NCBI RefSeq assembly: GCF_904846525.1
Contig: NZ_CAJHAZ010000011.1
Span: 62,001 to 126,000 of the forward strand
Source: Psychrobacter sp. 1044
Lineage (GTDB): Bacteria > Pseudomonadota > Gammaproteobacteria > Pseudomonadales > Moraxellaceae
Length of the DNA: 64,000 nucleotides
Direction: 5' to 3'
The position numbers and the translations under genes are program-made. Below, piece after piece: positions 9,446 through 17,505 of this stretch. Positions within the stretch are counted from its first letter, which is position 1. Every line of letters starts with the position of its first letter. The notes below the pieces were generated by a model. That model was not told the origin of the DNA and made no database searches. It saw nothing but the letters and a program-made list of their open reading frames with translations.

Positions 9446-10972
9446 ATGGAAATGACGAATGCTAACAGTTTAACGAGAGAAAGCGCCATCCAAACGGTTC
9501 ACGATGAAGTGATGTTAAATGCAGCTTATATAGATGGCAAATGGATGACTATTGAAGCGCCTGCTACCGATACTGCTGACGCTGATAGCTATGATTCGAA
9601 TCATGATTCAAGTTATGATTCGAATTCGGGAACAATCATCGCTACCACTCGATTGTGTACCAAGGTACAGGTAGAATTGGCAGTCAATGCGGCTTCTGCG
9701 GCGTATCCATCTTGGTCGCAAACCGCTGTAAGCAAGCGCGCATCGTATCTCAATGCCATTGCCGAGACGATGGAGCAGCAGTTTGACAAATTGGTGGGAT
9801 TGTCTGTATTAAATAATGGTAAGCCCATTGAAGAGGCAAAAATAGACGTGAGCGATGCCATTGCCTGCTATCGCTATTATGCCAATCTCATCACAGAACA
9901 AGCGACTTGGTCGGAGGTATCTACCAGCGAGTCAAGCATACGCTTGCTAAAAACGTATGCGCCTGTTGGTATTTGCGCCCTTATTGTCCCGTGGAATTTT
10001 CCAATGGTGACCACTGCTTGGAAGTTAGCTCCTGCATTGGCTGCAGGCTGTACGGTGCTATTAAAGCCCTCCGAGGTGACATTATTGCCAGAGTTGATGC
10101 TGGGCAATATATTGTCTGCTATTAAACTACCGAAAGGAGTCGTTAATATTTTACCGGGTGCAGCTGAAGTGGGCGCTGCCATGACCTGCCATCCATTAAT
10201 CGACAAAATTTCTTTTACTGGTAGCAACGCCGTTGGTGAAAAGGTAATGAGCCAAGCGGCAAAAGGTATCAAGGATATCAGTCTAGAGCTGGGCGGTAAG
10301 TCAGCCATCGTCGTATGTGCAGATGCTGATATCGACCACGCTTGTGATTTAATCATCGGTGGCATATTTACCAATGCCGGTCAGATCTGTTCAGCCACCT
10401 CAAGACTGCTCGTTCATGAAAGCATTGCTCAGTCGTTGTTCGATACATTAAAAGTTAAGACAGAAAATTTGCAAATTGGTGATGGCTTTGACACTGACAC
10501 GCAAATGGGTCCACTGGTTAGTGAGCAGCAACTGAATCAGGTAAAAAAATATTTCGACATTGCGACTGCCGAAAACCTGACTTGTCTCACAGGTGGTGAG
10601 GTCTTAAATCGGCAAGGGTATTTTGCGATGCCGACCATTTATACTAATGTTCCAGTGACCAGTCGATTATGGACAGAAGAGGTTTTTGGGCCGGTCTTAG
10701 TGAGTCAAACGTTTACCGACCATGCAGAGGCGATTGCTTTAGCCAATGATAGCCAGTTTGCTTTGGCCGCGAGCATTGTCAGCGCTGATGAAACGGCGGC
10801 CGTAGAGATGGCGCTACAGATTCAAGCAGGTCATATCTGGATCAATGAACAACAAATTGTACTGCCAGAGTCAGGGTGGGGCGGCTTTAAGCAAAGTGGT
10901 ATCGGTCGTGAGCTGGGCGTAGATGGCTTGTCTGCGTATCAAAAAAGCAAGCATGTGCTATTTAGTCATTAA
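9446..10972 (+). CDS. NAD(P)-dependent aldehyde dehydrogenase, probably 4-guanidinobutyraldehyde dehydrogenase
   Basis: A class-I/betaine-aldehyde type ALDH of about 508 residues. It has the folding motif VPWNFPM, coenzyme-site KPSE, catalytic Glu in ELGGKSA (E281) and catalytic Cys in NAGQICSA (C315), and EEVFGPVL near the C-terminus. I chose the ATG at 9446, about 12 nt after AAGGTG; a longer reading starts from TTG at 9437 and ATG at 9452 is also possible. With AruI and GbuA next door the likely step is 4-guanidinobutyraldehyde to 4-guanidinobutyrate (the KauB role). A Ser/Asp/Tyr/Asn-rich insert near residues 47-62, coded by short GATTCGAAT/GATTCAAGT repeats, is absent from typical ALDHs. 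Confidence 0.75.
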   Translation: MEMTNANSLTRESAIQTVHDEVMLNAAYIDGKWMTIEAPATDTADADSYDSNHDSSYDSNSGTIIATTRLCTKVQVELAVNAASAAYPSWSQTAVSKRASYLNAIAETMEQQFDKLVGLSVLNNGKPIEEAKIDVSDAIACYRYYANLITEQATWSEVSTSESSIRLLKTYAPVGICALIVPWNFPMVTTAWKLAPALAAGCTVLLKPSEVTLLPELMLGNILSAIKLPKGVVNILPGAAEVGAAMTCHPLIDKISFTGSNAVGEKVMSQAAKGIKDISLELGGKSAIVVCADADIDHACDLIIGGIFTNAGQICSATSRLLVHESIAQSLFDTLKVKTENLQIGDGFDTDTQMGPLVSEQQLNQVKKYFDIATAENLTCLTGGEVLNRQGYFAMPTIYTNVPVTSRLWTEEVFGPVLVSQTFTDHAEAIALANDSQFALAASIVSADETAAVEMALQIQAGHIWINEQQIVLPESGWGGFKQSGIGRELGVDGLSAYQKSKHVLFSH

Positions 10973-10987
10973 ACGTTGGGCGCTTTC

Positions 10988-11035
10988 ATATCTTATTTAG
11001 CCATTGACATTGTTACCAATGGCTAAATAAGATAT
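10988..11035 (+). terminator. perfect 19-bp stem-loop after aldehyde dehydrogenase gene
   Basis: ATATCTTATTTAGCCATTG (10988-11006) is exactly complementary to 11017-11035, leaving a 10-nt loop. It lies 15 bp after the stop codon and is probably the transcript end, although the T-run after the stem is short. Confidence 0.65.
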
Positions 11036-11085
11036 TTGCTTTGTAAATTAACTTTACTGGACTAAGAATGCCATTCGATATAAAA

Positions 11086-11101
11086 TTGAGCAATCATTCA
11101 A
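11086..11101. promoter_or_regulatory. TetR operator-like palindrome upstream of the tetR gene
   Basis: TTGAGCAATCATTCAA, set in a wider A/T-symmetric context, lies 57 bp before the TetR start. The same 16-bp pattern (TTGA/G at one end, TCAA at the other) occurs three times before the AhpD-like gene and twice before the DoxX gene, which suggests autoregulation plus control of those genes. Confidence 0.6.
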
Positions 11102-11157
11102 ATTTTATCGCTGTGCTTGTTTTTATATGAGATTACAGCTTTTGATATGGAAAAACT

Positions 11158-11769
11158 ATGTCACGTACCGCACTTTATAACCGTCAGGATGCCTTAGAAC
11201 GCGCGTTACAGCTTTTTTGGCAAAAAGGCTTTCATGCTACTTCGTTAAAAGACATAGAAGAGACGCTCGATATGCGTCCAGGAAGCATTTATGCTGCGTT
11301 TGGCAGTAAAGATGGATTATTTCAAGAAGCGTTAGACTACTATGCTCGCCTAGGTTTGAGTGAGCTTGAGCGGGTAATGGGCGCTTATCAATCGCCGCTG
11401 TTGGGGTTAGCCGCTTTCGTGCGTCAGCTGGGCGGTATTCGTGATAAAGGGCTGCCGAGTCAGGCTTGCATGTTGGTCAAAAGCTTACTGGAGCTTGGTG
11501 CTCGTGAGCAGACAGCGCTACAAAAAGTTGAAATGCTGCTGGCAGGTATGGAGCTGCGTTTTATAAATTACTTTACCGAAGCACAGCGGCTGGGTGAATT
11601 GGATAGTAAGTTGGATCCGACTAGGTTAGGTCGTCGCTTGCAGGCCGAAGTGATGGGGCTGCGTGCTTTTGCGCAGCGTGATGTCGAGAGTGCAGCGGTG
11701 CAAGCGTTGGCTGAAGATATGGCGCTCTCTATAGAAGCGCTGCGTATGGATGAGCCTGTTGGCGAGTAG
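11158..11769 (+). CDS. TetR/AcrR-family transcriptional regulator
   Basis: This 203-residue protein has an N-terminal TetR helix-turn-helix at residues 8-55 (ALQLFWQKGFHATSLKDIEE then RPGSIYAAFGSKDGLF) and an all-helical ligand domain. The C-terminal part contains LPSQACMLVKSLLEL, a Cys-containing segment seen in several reductive or electrophile-stress TetR proteins. It converges on the FrnE/AhpD-like pair, and both promoters carry the same palindromes. Inference: a repressor of a small thiol/quinone-stress regulon that includes DoxX. The inducer is not readable from the sequence. Confidence 0.85.
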   Translation: MSRTALYNRQDALERALQLFWQKGFHATSLKDIEETLDMRPGSIYAAFGSKDGLFQEALDYYARLGLSELERVMGAYQSPLLGLAAFVRQLGGIRDKGLPSQACMLVKSLLELGAREQTALQKVEMLLAGMELRFINYFTEAQRLGELDSKLDPTRLGRRLQAEVMGLRAFAQRDVESAAVQALAEDMALSIEALRMDEPVGE

Positions 11770-11858
11770 TGCATGTTGACTATTTGCAAATAAGCACTGC
11801 TAAAGGGTTATTGCCGATTAAGTAAGGCTGATTGCTAAAATATTTTTGTTATGAAAAA

Positions 11859-11913
11859 AAGGGTTTTAGCGTTACTGTATAGTCTCGGGCTATACAGTAA
11901 CGCTAAAACCCTT
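11859..11913. terminator. perfect 24-bp stem-loop between convergent genes
   Basis: Bases 11859-11882 are exactly complementary to 11890-11913 with a 7-nt loop (TCTCGGG). An A-run lies to the left (11854-11860), and TTAGCTTTTCT lies to the right. It sits between the tetR stop and the frnE-like stop and probably terminates transcription from both sides. Confidence 0.75.
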
Positions 11914-11963
11914 AGCTTTTCTAAAACTCTTAGTTTTGAAGACGCAATCATTAATCAGATGAT

Positions 11964-12605
11964 TTAGTCTGGCATGTCAGCTAACTGCTGCAAAATGCTT
12001 TTATAATTTTCAATACCTTGTGCGCCGCTAATTAAATGACGCTCATTGAAAACCATAGAAGGCACACTTTGGATGCCTTGTTGCTGCCAATGCTGCTTTT
12101 CTTTTTCTACCGCTGCAGCAAATCGCTGATCTTTTAAGACCGCTAGTGCTTCGCTACGATCCAGTCCAACATCGGCAAGCACACTATAATCTGATATATT
12201 TTGATTATCGACGAAGTGTGCGACGAACAATGCTTGCTTTAGCTCGTGCATACGCCCTTGTTGATCGGCCCAATGCAGCAACTGATGCGCATTAAAAGTA
12301 TTGTAAGTACGAAAGTCATCGGTAAACTGAAAATCAAATCCAGCTTCAGCACCTGCTTCGGTCATTCTAGCTCGGTTCTCTTGAATGTCCTCAGCAGTCG
12401 TACCGTACTTCTCCATGATATGCTCACGATAGTTTCGTCCTTCGTGCGGCGTATTAGGATTTAACTCAAATGGATGCCAGTGAATCTCGTGCGGAGTGTT
12501 GGTTTGTTTTAATGCCTCGGCTAGTTGACTATAGCCAATAGCGCACCAAGGGCAGACCACGTCTGACACGATATCTATTCGTAATGGTTTTTTTAAATCA
12601 CTCAT
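11964..12605 (-). CDS. DsbA-family oxidoreductase, FrnE-like
   Basis: The 213-residue thioredoxin-fold protein of the FrnE/2-hydroxychromene-2-carboxylate isomerase-like DsbA group has a CPWC motif at C18-C21 in DVVCPWCAIG. The helical insert and the late cis-proline-type segment (IQSVPSMVFNE, with VPSMVF) are present. There is no signal peptide, so it is probably cytoplasmic and acts on small thiols or protein disulfides. AAGGAG precedes the ATG. It lies 28 bp downstream of the AhpD-like gene in one operon. Both carry CxxC redox centres, which fits a shared reductive-stress role. Confidence 0.83.
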   Translation of the reverse strand: MSDLKKPLRIDIVSDVVCPWCAIGYSQLAEALKQTNTPHEIHWHPFELNPNTPHEGRNYREHIMEKYGTTAEDIQENRARMTEAGAEAGFDFQFTDDFRTYNTFNAHQLLHWADQQGRMHELKQALFVAHFVDNQNISDYSVLADVGLDRSEALAVLKDQRFAAAVEKEKQHWQQQGIQSVPSMVFNERHLISGAQGIENYKSILQQLADMPD

Positions 12606-12633
12606 AGTGGCTCCTTATTTGGTTCTTATATAA

Positions 12634-13188
12634 TTAGACAGCTTTATGCCATTCAAACTTTTGGAAAGGCTTGTCGATTGGCGTGTTGGCTAAATGGTTG
12701 GTGTAGTTACTCATCACTTTTTGAGCCGCTGCAAGAACCACTTCTAAAATCTGACGTTTAGTAAAGCCTGCATCTAAGAACGCTTGCACTGCGTCATCAT
12801 TTACATTACCACGATCACGAACGACCGATAGCGTAAAGTCGCGTAATGCTTCTAGTTTTTCAGTTGGCAGAGGTGTCTCATTACGTAATGCATCAGTAAT
12901 GGCGTCATCTACTTTCATGCTTTTGGCGATGCCAGTATGAGCGGGTACACAGTAATGGCACTCATGCTCGACGTTGATGGTTTGCCATACGACCGTGACT
13001 TCCTCATCATCGAAACTGCTGTCTAAAAACAACTGATGCAGGCGTTGATAGCCTTCTAATAGCCCAGGTGCTTCAGCCATGACGGCATGTAGACCTGGGA
13101 CTCTGCCAAATGCTTTGATAGATACATCAAGCAAATCTTTACTTTCTGCTGGGGCTGTGTCTTTGTCGTGTAGAGTAAATTCAGTCAT
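12634..13188 (-). CDS. carboxymuconolactone decarboxylase-family (AhpD-like) protein
   Basis: The 184-residue helical protein has the AhpD-like redox motif HECHYCVPAH (C77, C80, H84), typical of peroxidase-reductant members of the family rather than true decarboxylases. AAGGAC precedes the ATG. First gene of a two-gene leftward operon with the FrnE-like protein; three TTGAG palindromes lie in its promoter. Its role is likely thiol-dependent peroxide or electrophile detoxification. The physiological substrate is unknown. Confidence 0.82.
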   Translation of the reverse strand: MTEFTLHDKDTAPAESKDLLDVSIKAFGRVPGLHAVMAEAPGLLEGYQRLHQLFLDSSFDDEEVTVVWQTINVEHECHYCVPAHTGIAKSMKVDDAITDALRNETPLPTEKLEALRDFTLSVVRDRGNVNDDAVQAFLDAGFTKRQILEVVLAAAQKVMSNYTNHLANTPIDKPFQKFEWHKAV

Positions 13189-13267
13189 GTGAAAGTCCTT
13201 CGGATAATTATTAGTGAATTGTTATAAAAGTAAGTGTGTAGAAGCGACTTGAAAACCTATTATATAT

Positions 13268-13378
13268 TTGAGTGAGTACTCAATTTAATAAGTGAGATTT
13301 TCGTGAGTCGCTCAACAACTTCAGCCACTATAATCCATTTTGAGCAATCGTTCAAATAATATTTGAGTGAATGCTCAA
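13268..13378. promoter_or_regulatory. three TetR-type palindromes in the AhpD-like/FrnE-like promoter
   Basis: TTGAGTGAGTACTCAA (13268-13283), TTGAGCAATCGTTCAA (13340-13355) and TTGAGTGAATGCTCAA (13363-13378) lie 80-190 bp upstream of the AhpD-like start. The first is nearly a perfect dyad. The last two are 23 bp apart, about two helical turns, so dimers could bind side by side. Confidence 0.68.
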
Positions 13379-13427
13379 GTTGTTTGTAAATTTCGTTTAC
13401 ATTCAAAGCTAGGCGGCATCACGACAG

Positions 13428-14237
13428 TTATTTGTTTTTCTTAACCAAGTTATTGCTAAATGGCATTGTTAACAATCCCCATAGCGAGGCATTTTGTTTG
13501 GCTGCTGGGTATTCTTTTAGCCCAATATCTAGCTCATTATCAGACTGCTTTGCTTTACCCTTATAACTACCAAAAATCCAATCCCACCAAATGACACTAA
13601 AGCCATAATTTGAGTTGGTCTCACTGACGCGTTGGCTATGGTGAATACGGTGCAAAATCTGCGTCATCAATATTAAGCGTAGCGGTTTTTCAAGCGCAGG
13701 TGGCAGGCGAATATTGGCATGGTTAAATATCGCTAAGCCATTTAACGCAATCTCAAATATCAATACGGCGATGGCAGGAACACCCAATAAGCTGACGGCA
13801 ACGAGCTTCACTAGAATGCTTAAAACGATTTCAATGGGATGAAATCTAAGCCCTGTACTGGCATCGACATGTGCATCAGCGTGATGGACTTTATGTAAAC
13901 GCCATAGAATAGGTACGCGGTGAAATAATCGATGCTGCCAGTAAATGATGATGTCGAGCAATATCAAGCTTAGTATGATGACTAGGATACTTGGCAATTT
14001 GATGATATTAAATAGACCAATCCCATGTTGCTGATTATACAGCGCCGCAGCCGTTAGACCGACAGGCACCGCTAGACGAGCAATAACTGACGAGATAAAA
14101 ACCAAGCCAAAGTTAGCGAACCAGCGTTTGCTGCTTTTGATCGGTGCTTGACGTGCAGGCATGCGCCATTCTATCAGCATCATAATCACTAAAATGCTCA
14201 AAAAGAACCCAAGCCGCCACCATACTTCGTTAGTCAT
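13428..14237 (-). CDS. sterol desaturase / fatty acid hydroxylase-family membrane protein
   Basis: The 269-residue protein has four or more membrane segments and the histidine boxes of di-iron membrane oxygenases: HRLFH (102-106), HKVHH (115-119), an FNH in the middle and HRIHHS near residue 197. Members hydroxylate or desaturate lipids; the substrate here is unknown. It is the last gene of a leftward six-gene run, 24 bp after a CDP-alcohol phosphatidyltransferase, so a membrane-lipid modification role is a reasonable inference. GGCAG-type ribosome site before the ATG. Confidence 0.8.
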   Translation of the reverse strand: MTNEVWWRLGFFLSILVIMMLIEWRMPARQAPIKSSKRWFANFGLVFISSVIARLAVPVGLTAAALYNQQHGIGLFNIIKLPSILVIILSLILLDIIIYWQHRLFHRVPILWRLHKVHHADAHVDASTGLRFHPIEIVLSILVKLVAVSLLGVPAIAVLIFEIALNGLAIFNHANIRLPPALEKPLRLILMTQILHRIHHSQRVSETNSNYGFSVIWWDWIFGSYKGKAKQSDNELDIGLKEYPAAKQNASLWGLLTMPFSNNLVKKNK

Positions 14238-14261
14238 TAGCTGCCTCTTAACTTATTCTAT

Positions 14262-14897
14262 TTATATACTGTTTTTATCTATTTCTAGCTGCTTAAGGGT
14301 ATGGTAGCCGCCATGGATACGGGTAAAAATCGTAATCGCGCAGGCTGTGGCAAAAATGCTGGCAAGTAATACAAAGTGCTGTGGCCACAGGCAAAAAGCG
14401 ACAAACAGTGCGATGGTTTCGGTGCCCTCAGTCAAACCGTTTAAATAATAAAAGCTTTTATATTTAAACTGTGGTTTATCCAGTGTAAACTTTTCCGCAG
14501 CAATGGCAAACGCTAAAAAGCTAGAGCCTGTGCCAATAAAGGTGGCGAGTAATAAGGCGCCAGCAATGGCATTCTGCTCAGGATTCGCCAAGATGAATCC
14601 CAGCGGAACTGCTGCATAAAAGAGAAAGTCGAGCGTAATATCTAAGTAGCCGCCTGCGCTAGAGCTTTGCTTTGCATAACGGGCTAAAGCGCCATCGAGA
14701 CCATCAAAAATACGATTCAATGCAATGACTGCCAGTGCGCCATACCAAAGCTCAAATGCGAGTAACGGCAAGGCTAACATACCGATTAAAAAGCCTGCCA
14801 CCGTGAGTTGATCAGCCGTAATACCGCGTTTATGCAAGACAACGACGACAGGGCTTAGTATCGGCTTAATCATGGGCGTAAGAAATTTATCTAGCAT
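14262..14897 (-). CDS. ynjF: CDP-alcohol phosphatidyltransferase family protein, YnjF-like
   Basis: The 211-residue membrane protein carries the family catalytic signature D65..DG..AR...G...D...D (DGLDGALARY, then GGYLDITLD with D86 and D90). It transfers a phosphatidyl group from a CDP-lipid to an alcohol; the acceptor is unknown. In E. coli the same family member YnjF is encoded with YnjBCD, and here it directly follows YnjBCD homologues. AAGGCAAG lies before the ATG. The length equals that of E. coli YnjF within a few residues. Confidence 0.78.
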   Translation of the reverse strand: MLDKFLTPMIKPILSPVVVVLHKRGITADQLTVAGFLIGMLALPLLAFELWYGALAVIALNRIFDGLDGALARYAKQSSSAGGYLDITLDFLFYAAVPLGFILANPEQNAIAGALLLATFIGTGSSFLAFAIAAEKFTLDKPQFKYKSFYYLNGLTEGTETIALFVAFCLWPQHFVLLASIFATACAITIFTRIHGGYHTLKQLEIDKNSI

Positions 14898-14961
14898 GCG
14901 CTTGCCTTTTGTATTTCGCTTTGACGTTTAAGATTTTATGTATAAAACTAGAACTCTAAAA

Positions 14962-15618
14962 CTACAGTTCTAAATGAATGACTTTACCGTTTGCGGCTTC
15001 AGCATCGCTATAATCGTGGGTGACCATGATGGCGGGAAGTTTATGAGTGCGGATTTGCTCAAACACCAGTTGCCTCGTATCTACTCGAAGTTGGGTATCA
15101 AGCTTGCTAAAAGGCTCATCGAGTAGTATCGCTTTTGGTGCGCTGAGCAAGGTTCGCAGTAGCGCCACGCGTGCTTGTTGTCCGCCCGATAAATTGTCAG
15201 GATGGCGATTTCCCATGCCTGCTAAACCAACTTGTTCAAGTGCCTGCTCTATTTTTTCACGGCGCTGTTTTTTATTGAGCTTCTCAGCGCTATTCTTATT
15301 GTCTTGAGGCATCGAAAAAGCAATATTACCGGCAACCGATAAATGCGAAAATAGTAGAGCGTCTTGATACAGTACCCCAATATGACGCAGGTGCGTCGGC
15401 AGATGGCTTACATTTTTATCATTTAACCAAACCTCACCAGTAGCGTTAAAACCGTTTGGTAAAGTACCTGTTAGCCAGTTCAATAAGCTAGATTTACCAC
15501 TGCCAGAGGGACCCATGACAGTCAATATTTCACCACCAGCAATCTGCTCATCTAGGCTCAGTAATAGCTCGCCTTGTCGATATAACTGCAAGTTTTTTAT
15601 CTGTAAAGAGGATTGCAT
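14962..15618 (-). CDS. ynjD: ABC transporter ATP-binding protein, YnjD-like
   Basis: A single ABC ATPase domain of about 218 residues with Walker A GPSGSGKSS (37-45), Q-loop YQDALLF, signature LSGGQQAR (about 144-151) and Walker B ILLDEPFSKLD. I place the start at ATG 15618, since the codon upstream is TTG. The order binding protein, double permease, ATPase is that of E. coli ynjBCD, a transporter of unknown substrate related to thiamine/iron/phosphonate type importers. It follows the permease after 96 bp. Confidence 0.83.
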   Translation of the reverse strand: MQSSLQIKNLQLYRQGELLLSLDEQIAGGEILTVMGPSGSGKSSLLNWLTGTLPNGFNATGEVWLNDKNVSHLPTHLRHIGVLYQDALLFSHLSVAGNIAFSMPQDNKNSAEKLNKKQRREKIEQALEQVGLAGMGNRHPDNLSGGQQARVALLRTLLSAPKAILLDEPFSKLDTQLRVDTRQLVFEQIRTHKLPAIMVTHDYSDAEAANGKVIHLEL

Positions 15619-15717
15619 CAAGAGCCCTTTATCTGCGTTTTTATAGTGAGTTGTTTTTCAAAATTAGTGCTATTTAAAGTCAGTGCTCTTCAAAACGAAT
15701 ATATTTTAAAAAACGTT

Positions 15718-17505
15718 TTAACGGCTGCTATTTTTACTGCTTTTAAAGAAGTACTTTGGCAATATCCAAGCCAACATAAAACCAACTAATGGTAGCGCCA
15801 TTTGGATGATGGCATACACCGCACTGGTGCGCCTACTGGCACCATTGGCAAGGGTCACCGCTTCTGTGGTGATAGTGGCGATTCGTCCACCGCCTGCTAA
15901 TAATGTCGGCAAATATTGACCGAAGCTAATCGCCAAACCAAGAGCAATGGCTATCAATAATGGGGCAAACAGTTGTGGTAATTTGACCTGCAAAAATACT
16001 TTGGCTGGCGTCGCACCAAGGCTTGCCGCTACATGAGCAAAACGCGGGTCTAGACGTCGATAACTGCTAGCAAGCGATAAAAACACATAGGGCAGCACAA
16101 AGAGCAGATGGGTAAATGCCACATTAAAAAACGCCGTTTGATTATTCAGCAGTTGCTGTAGCCATACTAAGCCAAATAAAAAAGCAATGCTCGGCACTAA
16201 CAGCGGCAAATAGATAATTAAACTGGTAAATGTTGAAAGTGGTTTTTGACTTAATTGCTCAGCCTCTAAACATAATAAAGTCAGCACAATGGCAAATATC
16301 GTACTCACGATACCGATAGTAACGGTATTAAATAACGGTGTACCCATTTGTGTAAAGGCGCTTTGAAAATGCAATGATACCAATTGCTCTGGCAAGACGG
16401 CGGGAAAGCGCCAGAAACCAGCCACTGACCACATTAGCAGACCAATGAGCGCCAGCAAGATAAAGCCAATCACCAAAGTGGTCAACGCTGCCGTGATTTT
16501 TTGCCATAATGCATCGGCATAGTTGCGCTTGCCGTTTATCAACGTACCATTAAAGCAAGTTTTTATCGCTCTCTCAGCGCCTAGCCACAAGCCGATTAAA
16601 CCACCCGTCAACGCCAGCTGTAATAACGCGCCTGCCGAGGCTTTTATACGTAGGTTTAAATCCACATCGTTAAACCATTGCATAATCGTGACCGCAAGCG
16701 TTGGCGGCGTGTTTGGACCGAGTATCAATGGCATCTCGACACTGGCACTGGCATAGGCAAGCACGGCTAAGATAGGCAGACGTAAAAAAGGATAGAGGAC
16801 AGGAAGTACCGCTTTAAAAAAGGCAGTAATGGGGTAATAGCCGAGATTTAACGCGACTTTATACTGCTGACGTAGCTTTTTACCAAGCTCAGGTTGTGCC
16901 AAAGCGCCTAGCGCCATGAGTAATAAAAACGGCAGCTCTTTTAAGGTTAAACCCAAAATGATACTGATGCCGTAGGGGTCATGTGGAAATATACCGTCTG
17001 GAGCCAATTCCCAGCCACTTAGCCATGGTGATATAAGGCGTGAAAACATACCAGAAGGCGCAATTAAAAAACCAACGGCGATGGCTGCTGCTGCATGAGG
17101 AATGACCAAGATTGGACTCAGCAAACGCTCAATACGAGTCAGCCAAACGCTATTAAAAAATGCTGCCAATATCATCAAGGTCATGAAAAAAGCGAATAGC
17201 GTGCTGATTAATCCAGTAGCGATGCTTAAAGCGACCATTTGGGTAAGACCGGGCGTCTGCCAAAGATCATGAAAGCCTTGTAGACTAACAGTCGTTTGCT
17301 CAAGTGCAGGCACCCAGCTAAAGGCAGGTAACAGCACGCACACCAAACCACCGAGTACCGGTAATATCAGTAGCAGCAGTAAAAATGTCGGACTCAAGGA
17401 GACGATACGCGTAAATAGATCTGTTTTATAAGGCGCGGTTATGCCAGTAATTGTTGCAGAATGGACTTTTTCCTTTGCCGTTTTATTATTGTAATCTGTA
17501 CTCAT
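15718..17505 (-). CDS. ynjC: ABC transporter permease with duplicated permease domain, YnjC-like
   Basis: The 595-residue protein has two tandem BPD_transp_1 domains (about 12 membrane segments). Each has an EAA-type loop: GISIILGLTLKELPFLLL with YKVALNLGYYP in the first half, and FAHVAASLGATPAKVFLQVKLP in the second. Fused two-domain permeases of this kind occur in YnjC, ThiP and FbpB. The ATG overlaps the ynjB stop as ATGA, so translation is coupled. Substrate unknown. Confidence 0.84.
   Translation of the reverse strand: MSTDYNNKTAKEKVHSATITGITAPYKTDLFTRIVSLSPTFLLLLLILPVLGGLVCVLLPAFSWVPALEQTTVSLQGFHDLWQTPGLTQMVALSIATGLISTLFAFFMTLMILAAFFNSVWLTRIERLLSPILVIPHAAAAIAVGFLIAPSGMFSRLISPWLSGWELAPDGIFPHDPYGISIILGLTLKELPFLLLMALGALAQPELGKKLRQQYKVALNLGYYPITAFFKAVLPVLYPFLRLPILAVLAYASASVEMPLILGPNTPPTLAVTIMQWFNDVDLNLRIKASAGALLQLALTGGLIGLWLGAERAIKTCFNGTLINGKRNYADALWQKITAALTTLVIGFILLALIGLLMWSVAGFWRFPAVLPEQLVSLHFQSAFTQMGTPLFNTVTIGIVSTIFAIVLTLLCLEAEQLSQKPLSTFTSLIIYLPLLVPSIAFLFGLVWLQQLLNNQTAFFNVAFTHLLFVLPYVFLSLASSYRRLDPRFAHVAASLGATPAKVFLQVKLPQLFAPLLIAIALGLAISFGQYLPTLLAGGGRIATITTEAVTLANGASRRTSAVYAIIQMALPLVGFMLAWILPKYFFKSSKNSSR

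Noticed and set aside
13301..13315. GTGAGTCGCTCAAC as another TetR-type site
   Set aside because: Half-site spacing is shorter than in the six matching palindromes, so it was not counted.
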